This document shows, in pieces, positions 1 through 5,141 of a stretch of 5,141 nucleotides of DNA. The position numbers and the translations under genes were made by a program. The stretch is from Rhodospirillaceae bacterium. Its GTDB lineage: Bacteria; Pseudomonadota; Alphaproteobacteria; Rhodospirillales; Magnetovibrionaceae. The stretch spans positions 80,184-85,324 of the forward strand of contig NVTL01000002.1 of the NCBI GenBank assembly GCA_002401565.1, written 5' to 3'. A model generated the notes under the pieces. The model saw only the letters and a program-made list of their open reading frames with translations. It ran no database searches and was not told the origin of the DNA. Within the stretch, counting starts at the first letter, position 1. Every line of letters starts with the position of its first letter.

Positions 1-1841
1 TCATCATGGTGGCGTTGTCGTTTGGCATCTCGTTGGGTTTGCGGCTGGGCTTTAATCTTGATCCTTTTCACAGCCAAGCGTTGTTGCCCGGTGCGACCTT
101 GTTCACCTGCCTCGCCTTTGTTGTCTTTTTGGGCATGCGTTTATACCGGGGCATTTGGCGTTACGCCTCCATGAACGATTTGGTGGCTTTATCTAAGGCC
201 GTGACCCTTTTGGTGATTATATTTGCTGTTTTGACTTTGATCATTTTCCGACTTGATGGCCTGCCGCGCTCTGTACCGTTCATCAACTGGTTTGTGCTGA
301 TGGCGCTGTTGGGCGGGCCACGCTTTGCCTATCGATTGTTCAAAGACCGCACCTTTGATTCACACGGTTCCCCAAAAATTCCGGTCCTGTTGGTGGGCGC
401 AGGCGATGAAGCCGAACTGTTCATCCGGGCCACCGAACGGTCCGAAACGGCGGGCTATCGCGCGGTCGGGCTGGTTGCTGAATCGTCAGGTCGCGTTGGC
501 CGAGAATTGCACGGTATTCCGGTGCTGGGCACTTTGAACGAAATCAAGTCCGTGGTCGAAGGCTTAAAAGGTAATGAACGCCCGCAACGTTTGGTGCTGA
601 CCAAATCCAGCTTTAAGGGTGCCGAAATCCGCGACCTGTTGAGCACCGCCGAACATTTAGGTCTGAGTTTGGCGCGCATGCCCCGCGTGCAAGATTTAAA
701 ATCTGGCCTCAGCGATCAAGCCAGCATTCGCCCCATCGCCATCGAAGATTTATTGGGCCGTCCGCAACAACCCCTGGACCGGGACGCCATGGCGAATTTG
801 GTCAAAGGCAAACGGGTTTTGATTACGGGGGCCGGGGGATCCATCGGGTCCGAACTGGTGCGCCAAGTGGCGAGTCTTGGTCCGGCCGAAATCGTGCTGG
901 TGGAAAGTTCTGAATTTGCCTTGTATGAAATTGATCGGGTGATGATCGAACAGACCCCGGATGTTACGCGTCACGCGGTGATCGCCAACGTGCGCGACCG
1001 TCACCGTATTGATCAGGTGTTTGCCCATTATAAACCTCAACTGGTTTTTCACGCGGCGGCCTTAAAACATGTACCGTTGGTCGAAGACAATCCGTTTGAA
1101 GGCATCCTCACCAACGTATCGGGCACCCGCAATGTTGCCGATGCGTGCGAAGCCGCAAACGTGGACGTGATGGTGATGATTTCCACCGACAAAGCCGTCA
1201 ACCCCACCAATATTATGGGCGCCACCAAACGCATCGCTGAAACCTATGTCCAGGCCTTGGACCTTCGCCGAGGTGCACAACAAGGTACACGATTTGTCAC
1301 CGTGCGTTTTGGCAACGTTTTGGGATCGACCGGGTCCGTGGTGCCGTTGTTTCAAAAACAACTGAACGCAGGCGGGCCGTTGACCGTCACCCACCCCGAC
1401 ATGACCCGTTATTTCATGACCATTCGCGAAGCCGTTGAATTGGTTCTGCAAGCGTCCAGCTTGGGCGCGGATGATCATAAAAACGATGGAAAGATTTTTG
1501 TGTTGGACATGGGGGAACCCATCAAGATTGTCGATCTGGCCCGGCAAATGATCCGCTTGGCCGATTTAGACGGGGATACTAATATCGATATTCAATTTAC
1601 CGGCACGCGCCCCGGTGAAAAATTATTTGAAGAAATTTTTCATGGATCAGAACCGCCTGTCGCCACTGAGGCTCCGGGCATTCTTTTGGCGTCTCCGCGC
1701 ACCCAGGATGTTGATGAAGTCTCTAAAATCCTTGACCAATTAAAAGACGCCGCCATCGCAGAAAATCGCGATGCCTTAATGCAGGCCTTAAAAACCTTGG
1801 TTCCCGAATACGCTCCGCCCCAAAACGATGTTGGCTCTTAA
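1..1841 (+). CDS. Membrane-anchored nucleotide-sugar 4,6-dehydratase (CapD/WbpM/PglF family), 5' end missing
   Basis: Probably converts a UDP-N-acetylhexosamine to its 4-keto-6-deoxy form in the inner membrane, an early step toward deoxyamino sugars for O-antigen, capsule or glycoprotein glycans. Numbering here is from the ATG at position 6. Hydrophobic helices lie near residues 1-16 (incomplete), 25-47, 59-81 and 89-110, with the family-typical YRGIWRYAS after the second. A first Rossmann-like domain begins with VGAGDEAE (130-137). The catalytic short-chain dehydrogenase domain has the NAD-binding GAGGSIG (275-281), STDK (393-396), then M404 and K408. This is the Ser-Met-Lys arrangement of large WbpM-type enzymes, where most relatives have Tyr. 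GTRPGEK (533-539) is the usual C-terminal signature. The 611 residues are slightly short, the first helix is cut and the frame stays open to base 1, so the true start is probably upstream. The exact sugar substrate cannot be told from sequence. Confidence 0.93.
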   Translation, partial: IMVALSFGISLGLRLGFNLDPFHSQALLPGATLFTCLAFVVFLGMRLYRGIWRYASMNDLVALSKAVTLLVIIFAVLTLIIFRLDGLPRSVPFINWFVLMALLGGPRFAYRLFKDRTFDSHGSPKIPVLLVGAGDEAELFIRATERSETAGYRAVGLVAESSGRVGRELHGIPVLGTLNEIKSVVEGLKGNERPQRLVLTKSSFKGAEIRDLLSTAEHLGLSLARMPRVQDLKSGLSDQASIRPIAIEDLLGRPQQPLDRDAMANLVKGKRVLITGAGGSIGSELVRQVASLGPAEIVLVESSEFALYEIDRVMIEQTPDVTRHAVIANVRDRHRIDQVFAHYKPQLVFHAAALKHVPLVEDNPFEGILTNVSGTRNVADACEAANVDVMVMISTDKAVNPTNIMGATKRIAETYVQALDLRRGAQQGTRFVTVRFGNVLGSTGSVVPLFQKQLNAGGPLTVTHPDMTRYFMTIREAVELVLQASSLGADDHKNDGKIFVLDMGEPIKIVDLARQMIRLADLDGDTNIDIQFTGTRPGEKLFEEIFHGSEPPVATEAPGILLASPRTQDVDEVSKILDQLKDAAIAENRDALMQALKTLVPEYAPPQNDVGS

Positions 1842-1859
1842 GGTGTAAACTGGTATAGG
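1831..1859 (+). promoter_or_regulatory. Candidate sigma70-type promoter for purH
   Basis: TTGGCT (1831-1836) and TATAGG (1854-1859) are separated by exactly 17 bases, and the -10 box is preceded by TG one base upstream (1851-1852), giving an extended -10. The -35 box overlaps the last codons of the dehydratase gene. Transcription would start near 1866 and leave a leader of about 40 bases before purH. This rests on pattern matching alone; both boxes deviate from consensus, and read-through from the upstream gene is equally possible. Confidence 0.35.
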
Positions 1860-1886
1860 GCAGAGCAACCGTTGTTCACGCTTAGC

Positions 1887-1893
1887 AAAAGGA
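1887..1893 (+). promoter_or_regulatory. Shine-Dalgarno site of purH
   Basis: AAAAGGA lies 11 bases before the ATG at 1905. The spacing is slightly long, but this is the only purine-rich site in the gap. It supports that ATG, which also gives the usual short lead before the conserved [12 protein letters not shown] stretch. Confidence 0.6.
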
Positions 1894-1904
1894 CTTAAGC
1901 TCCC

Positions 1905-3473
1905 ATGTCAGAACCCATCCGCCGCGCCCTAATTTCCGTTTCCGATAAAACAGGTATTGTAGAATTTGGCCGCTTTTTGGCTGATCAAGGGGCTCAAATC
2001 CTGTCCACCGGCGGCACCGCCAAATTGTTGGCCGAAGCCGGTGTTCCGGTCACCGAAGTTTCTGAACACACAGGCTTTCCCGAAATCATGGATGGCCGGG
2101 TGAAAACCTTGCAGCCGTCCATCCACGGCGGATTGTTGGCGGTGCGTGATAACGCTGACCATATGAAGGCTATGGAAGACCATGGCATCGCGCCCATCGA
2201 TTTGTTGTGTGTAAACTTGTATCCGTTCGAAGAAACCGTGGCCCGAGGCGCGTCTTATGACGATTGCGTTGAAAACATCGACATCGGTGGCCCCGCAATG
2301 ATCCGCGCCGCAGCTAAAAATCACGGCGATGTGACAGTGGTTGTTGAACCCGAAGATTACCAACGCGTCATGGATGAAATGGCTGCACAGTCCGGAGCAA
2401 CAACCTTGGAAACCCGCAAATTTTTGGCCCAGCGCGCCTATGCGCGCACGGCGGCTTATGACACAGCAATTTCAACATGGTTCGCGGACGCAACCGATCA
2501 AATGTGGCCCAAGCGTTTGTCGTTTGCGGGCGAACTCAAGCAAACCATGCGCTACGGCGAAAACCCCCATCAGGCCGCCGCATTTTATGTCAACGGCGAC
2601 ACCCGGCCGGGCGTTGCCAATGCAGAACAATTGCAAGGCAAAGAGCTCAGCTATAACAACTTAAATGACACAGACGCCGCGTTCGAATTGGTCGCCGAAT
2701 TTAAAGGCACGGCGTGCGCCATCATCAAACACGCCAATCCTTGTGGTGTTGCCGTTGGTGAAAACTTGGTCGAGGCTTACAAACAAGCCTATTCGTGCGA
2801 TCAAGAAAGTGCCTTTGGCGGCATTGTCGCGCTCAACCGTCCTTTGGATGGCGCCACCGCCGAAGAAATCATCAAAATCTTTACCGAAGTTGTGATTGCC
2901 CCCAGCATTGACGAAGACGCGTTGGCTATTTTATCGGGCAAAAAGAACGTGCGTGTTCTGACCACCGGCACCATGCCTGACCCCTCTGTGGGCGGGCGCA
3001 CCGTTAAAATGTTAGCGGGCGGATTGTTGGTTCAGGGCCGTGACAATGATATCTATGCGGACTTAAAAGTCGTCACCAAAAAAGCCCCAACTGATGCCGA
3101 ACTGGCCGACATGAAATTTGCCTACACGGTTGCCAAACACGTTAAATCCAACGCCATCGTTTATGTCAAAGACGGCATGACGGTGGGCATTGGCGCCGGA
3201 CAAATGAGCCGCGTGAATTCGTGCCGCATTGCCGCGTTCAGAGCCGAACAAGCCGCCAAGGCATCCGGTGAAGATCAAAGCTGGGCGATTGGTTCTGTGG
3301 TTGCCTCTGACGCATTCTTCCCGTTTTCTGATGGCTTGTTAGAAGCCGTCGAAGCCGGAGCCACCGCCGTTATTCAACCGGGTGGATCAATCCGCGACGA
3401 AGAAGTGATTGAAGCCGCCAACAACGCGGGTGTGGCTATGGTCTTCACAGGTATGCGTCACTTCAGACACTAA
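1905..3473 (+). CDS. purH: Bifunctional AICAR formyltransferase / IMP cyclohydrolase PurH
   Basis: Cytoplasmic enzyme for the last two steps of de novo purine synthesis: 10-formyl-tetrahydrofolate-dependent formylation of AICAR to FAICAR, then ring closure to IMP. The 522 residues match the family's usual length (about 520-530). The N-terminal MGS-like cyclohydrolase domain (about 1-150) shows [25 protein letters not shown] with K67, VNLYPF (103-108), and ENIDIGGP (123-130) followed by RAAAKNH with K138. The C-terminal transformylase domain has MRYGENPHQ, the catalytic KHANPCG (K275, H276), [21 protein letters not shown] and the typical ending MRHFRH. One oddity is Q70 in VKTLQP, where E. coli and human enzymes both have His (VKTLHP); the lysine and threonine beside it are kept. 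The gene follows the dehydratase by 63 bp and is followed after 10 bp by a small exported-protein gene, probably co-transcribed. Confidence 0.98.
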   Translation: MSEPIRRALISVSDKTGIVEFGRFLADQGAQILSTGGTAKLLAEAGVPVTEVSEHTGFPEIMDGRVKTLQPSIHGGLLAVRDNADHMKAMEDHGIAPIDLLCVNLYPFEETVARGASYDDCVENIDIGGPAMIRAAAKNHGDVTVVVEPEDYQRVMDEMAAQSGATTLETRKFLAQRAYARTAAYDTAISTWFADATDQMWPKRLSFAGELKQTMRYGENPHQAAAFYVNGDTRPGVANAEQLQGKELSYNNLNDTDAAFELVAEFKGTACAIIKHANPCGVAVGENLVEAYKQAYSCDQESAFGGIVALNRPLDGATAEEIIKIFTEVVIAPSIDEDALAILSGKKNVRVLTTGTMPDPSVGGRTVKMLAGGLLVQGRDNDIYADLKVVTKKAPTDAELADMKFAYTVAKHVKSNAIVYVKDGMTVGIGAGQMSRVNSCRIAAFRAEQAAKASGEDQSWAIGSVVASDAFFPFSDGLLEAVEAGATAVIQPGGSIRDEEVIEAANNAGVAMVFTGMRHFRH

Positions 3474-3475
3474 GG
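3472..3475 (+). promoter_or_regulatory. Shine-Dalgarno overlapping the purH stop, fixes the start of the next gene
   Basis: AAGG begins within the purH TAA stop (3471-3473) and lies 8 bases before the ATG at 3484. The overlap suggests translational coupling, with ribosomes ending purH well placed to reinitiate. It favours the ATG at 3484 over earlier in-frame ATGs inside purH, since only the former places a signal peptide at the N-terminus. Confidence 0.6.
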
Positions 3476-3483
3476 TAACCGTC

Positions 3484-3912
3484 ATGACTTTAAAATTCAT
3501 CCTGCCGCTGGCCGCAATGATGGTTCTTTCAACAGGTGCCAACGCCGCAGAATTACGCGTGGATGGGCAGCCGCTGGACCAAGTCCTCAATCTGCCCAGC
3601 AGCACAGGCGGCGAACGCTTTCTCATCAACACGCATATTTTTCTGGGCAATCTTCCCAAAGACATGAAAAAATATGATCTGCGCGCGCCCTTTGGACGAG
3701 CAGATTATAGCGAAATCGGAGCCTACCTCGCCGCCCGGATTTCCGGCAAAATAGTCACGGGTCGGGCTTCGATGAAACAGACCTTATTGCTGATGCGCAT
3801 GGCCAAAACAGGCGCCGGATTAACAGGGCTGGCCTCTGTTAAACTGAAAGCCACTTACCTCAATATACGTGACGAGCTGGACGTTCTAGATTGCCGTATA
3901 TTCTGTAATTAG
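3484..3912 (+). CDS. Small predicted exported protein of unknown function, downstream of purH
   Basis: I do not recognise this 142-residue protein and assign no function. It begins with a clear Sec-type signal peptide: a lysine at position 4, a hydrophobic core (FILPLAAMMVLSTG), and a likely signal peptidase I site at ANA-AE around residues 20-22. The mature part of about 120 residues is probably periplasmic. It has a mixed, globular-looking composition, no further strong membrane segment and two cysteines in CRIFC at the very C-terminus (137 and 141), which could form a disulfide in the periplasm or bind a ligand. The absence of a cysteine at the cleavage site argues against a lipoprotein. 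The start is chosen by the Shine-Dalgarno at 3472 and by the signal peptide. The reading frame is also open further upstream, but that part overlaps purH. It lies 10 bp behind purH and ends 6 bp from the convergent permease gene. Confidence 0.8.
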   Translation: MTLKFILPLAAMMVLSTGANAAELRVDGQPLDQVLNLPSSTGGERFLINTHIFLGNLPKDMKKYDLRAPFGRADYSEIGAYLAARISGKIVTGRASMKQTLLLMRMAKTGAGLTGLASVKLKATYLNIRDELDVLDCRIFCN

Positions 3913-3918
3913 ACCGCA

Positions 3919-5127
3919 TCAGCCCAAGACAAACATTTTTTCGCGGCGAAACCAGCGCGCCGCCAACAGAAATATCAGGCCCGCCGCAATCAACGTGCTG
4001 ACCGTTGCGATCACCACATGGCGGGGGTCTAAGGCTTGTTCAGATATCAATTGGCTGATCAACACCATTTGTCCAAAGACCGGCAAAGCCATGACGATGT
4101 CCGATGGGTTAACAGGTTGAAATACCATCACCATGCCCGGCAGGGCGGGCACCAACGGCAACAGGCCTAAATAAATTTGCGCCTCTTTCATGGATTTGGT
4201 GATCACCGCGATGGACATCTGTAACGCCACCGCAATCGCCATCAAGGGCACAGAGATAGCGATGATGGCCGCAAACACGCCCCAGCCCGGCGGTTGCGTC
4301 AAGGGTTCAAAATTCCCCGCCGCCAAGCTTAAAAAGCTCTTAAACGCCGACACATTGACTAAGGTGGTGACAAACGTAAACGCCAACGCCGCCCCCGATT
4401 TTGCCAACAACAAAACCCAGCGTTCCACCGGCGCCAGCAACAACGGTTCCAAGGCCCCGCGTTCGCGTTCGCCGACGGTGGAATCAATCGCCAAATGCAC
4501 CCCGCCTAAAAAGATCATGAAAATAATCAGCGGCGGAATCATGTTGTAAAAAAACACCGCAATATTGGCGTCACGCGCCACGTTGGTTTTTTTCATTTTA
4601 ATGGGCGAGGCATAATCTTTGGGCAATCCTGCGGCGGCGGCGCGCACGCCTGCAAGCTTTGCATTATAACTGCCAATCACATCGGTCAGGCGCACGGTGG
4701 CACGCAAATTATCGGCACGACCCAAATTGGTGATGAATTCAACGGTGAAATTTTCAGACGTTTTGGCGATTTTCGGAATCACCAAAATCACCGGCAAACG
4801 GCCTTCGCGTACAGATTTTTTTCTGCTTTCAGGCTCGCTGGGCGCCGCGACAATTTCGATATTATGGTCGCGCAAATGTTGGGCCAAAGCCGGAGCATTT
4901 TGCTCACCCACCACCGGAATGCTTAAGGGACGCTGTTTATAATCTCCGCTTAAGGTATTGCCCGCCATGTACAACCCCGCCGCCACCAGCAACGGCCCCA
5001 ACAACGGATAAATCAGAGCCAGCGTTAAAGAGCGCCGATCCCGAGCGTGATCGCGGATTTCTTTTAAAAATACGATGCCGAGGCGTCTGGCCCATCCGGT
5101 CATGAATCCGGTCATAAATCCAGTCAT
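3919..5127 (-). CDS. ABC-2 type transporter permease, NatB family
   Basis: Inner-membrane permease of an ABC exporter in the NatB group (named for the Bacillus Na+ exporter NatAB); the substrate here is unknown. The protein has 402 residues. The cytoplasmic N-terminus carries FLKEIRDHARDRR (about 20-32), typical of the family, then a first helix (about 34-56) and a large extracytoplasmic domain (about 57-188). Further helices begin at about 189 and continue to the C-terminus. The hallmark GERERGALEPLLLAPVER follows the second helix (219-236), and a KEAQIYLGLLPLVPALPG stretch matches the conserved region near the C-terminus. No Walker motifs are present, so it needs a separate ATPase, probably encoded just upstream beyond the window. 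The start at 5127 is supported by a Shine-Dalgarno site. Two more in-frame ATGs follow within a repeat, so the first eight residues are uncertain. It converges on the small exported-protein gene. Confidence 0.93.
   Translation of the reverse strand: MTGFMTGFMTGWARRLGIVFLKEIRDHARDRRSLTLALIYPLLGPLLVAAGLYMAGNTLSGDYKQRPLSIPVVGEQNAPALAQHLRDHNIEIVAAPSEPESRKKSVREGRLPVILVIPKIAKTSENFTVEFITNLGRADNLRATVRLTDVIGSYNAKLAGVRAAAAGLPKDYASPIKMKKTNVARDANIAVFFYNMIPPLIIFMIFLGGVHLAIDSTVGERERGALEPLLLAPVERWVLLLAKSGAALAFTFVTTLVNVSAFKSFLSLAAGNFEPLTQPPGWGVFAAIIAISVPLMAIAVALQMSIAVITKSMKEAQIYLGLLPLVPALPGMVMVFQPVNPSDIVMALPVFGQMVLISQLISEQALDPRHVVIATVSTLIAAGLIFLLAARWFRREKMFVLG
5101..5127 (-). repeat. Triplicated start-codon repeat (12-bp unit) at the permease N-terminus
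   Basis: Read on the - strand, the unit ATGACYGGATTY occurs twice in full and a third time as ATGACCGGATGG. It encodes MTGF MTGF MTGW. ATGs fall at 5125-5127, 5113-5115 and 5101-5103, all in frame. Only the first has a good Shine-Dalgarno at normal spacing; the other two have just a GGA a few bases upstream. The repeat looks like a local tandem duplication and adds eight residues before the family-typical N-terminus. Confidence 0.85.
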
Positions 5128-5141
5128 GCGGCCGCTCCCTG
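5124..5141 (-). CDS. Possible 3' end of an upstream gene (ABC ATPase partner expected)
   Basis: On the - strand the bases before and into the permease start can be read as Gln-Gly-Ala-Ala-Ala followed by TGA, with that stop overlapping the permease start as ATGA. Such overlaps are common in tightly coupled operons, and NatB-type permeases are usually preceded by their NatA-type ATPase gene. Only five codons are visible, so neither the gene nor its identity is proved; this is inference from the overlap pattern and family context. Confidence 0.3.
   Translation of the reverse strand, partial: QGAAA
5135..5140 (-). promoter_or_regulatory. Shine-Dalgarno site of the ABC permease
   Basis: On the - strand AGGGAG lies 7 bases before the ATG at 5127. 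It selects the first of the three tandem ATGs as the main start. Confidence 0.6.

Noticed and set aside
1062..1547. 161-codon open frame on the - strand, with several histidines
   Set aside because: It lies wholly opposite the conserved catalytic domain of the dehydratase, has no family resemblance and reads as the antisense of conserved motifs.
1866..1874. Short palindrome CAACCGTTG upstream of purH as a possible operator
   Set aside because: It is only four bases per arm, resembles no purine regulator site known to me, and such palindromes arise often by chance.
1929..2363. 144-codon open frame on the - strand opposite purH
   Set aside because: It is antisense to the conserved PurH cyclohydrolase domain, with no ribosome site or family signal that I can see.
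2432..2447. Perfect inverted repeat GCGCGC-CTAT-GCGCGC inside purH
   Set aside because: It falls in the coding sequence for a normal PurH stretch ([11 protein letters not shown]), has no T run and sits mid-gene; GC-rich arginine and alanine codons explain it.
3409..3483. Longer version of the exported protein starting inside purH
   Set aside because: The extra 25 residues overlap the conserved PurH C-terminus in another frame and would bury the signal peptide; the ATG at 3484 has a well-placed Shine-Dalgarno.
3943..3963. Six-base-pair GC hairpin (GCGGCG / CGCCGC) near the permease stop, next to a T run
   Set aside because: On the + strand the T run comes before the stem, not after, and on the - strand the stem is followed by A residues. 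It also lies within the permease coding sequence, so it does not fit an intrinsic terminator.
4190..4549. 119-codon + strand open frame within the permease region
   Set aside because: It is the antisense of the hallmark ERERG region and adjacent helices of the permease; its composition is that expected of a shadow frame.
1..5141. Search for a novel defence, mobile or RNA-based system
   Set aside because: All four main genes are accounted for or are ordinary in architecture; no direct-repeat array, integrase, transposase, toxin-antitoxin pair or structured intergenic region was seen.

Overview
The window is a compact stretch of bacterial chromosome with almost no intergenic space. The proteins are typical of Proteobacteria. 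The moderately GC-rich base composition, the strong use of TTG for leucine and the resemblance of PurH to proteobacterial forms suggest an alphaproteobacterium, perhaps a Rhodospirillales-like lineage. That placement is inference; no rRNA or other phylogenetic marker is present.

Layout: three genes run on the + strand and one on the - strand. (1) Positions 1-1841 hold most of a membrane-anchored nucleotide-sugar 4,6-dehydratase of the CapD/WbpM/PglF type, open at its 5' end. (2) A 63-bp gap carries a plausible sigma70-type promoter and a Shine-Dalgarno site. (3) Positions 1905-3473 encode the complete bifunctional purine enzyme PurH. (4) Ten bases later, with its Shine-Dalgarno overlapping the purH stop codon, comes a small predicted exported protein of unknown function (3484-3912). 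(5) Six bases beyond its stop lies the end of a convergent - strand gene (3919-5127), a NatB-type ABC-2 permease. Its ATPase partner is probably encoded just outside the window: the last bases can be read as the tail of an upstream gene overlapping the permease start by ATGA.

The genes do not form one pathway. The dehydratase makes precursors for surface glycans. PurH completes IMP synthesis. The small exported protein is probably co-transcribed with purH. The permease belongs to a separate exporter operon. No mobile element, CRISPR array, tRNA, rRNA or phage feature was seen, and no gap without a gene exceeds about 65 bases. I found no evidence for a novel multi-gene system. The points most worth a second look are the unrecognised exported protein behind purH, the triplicated start-codon repeat of the permease, and a glutamine replacing a normally conserved histidine in the PurH cyclohydrolase domain.
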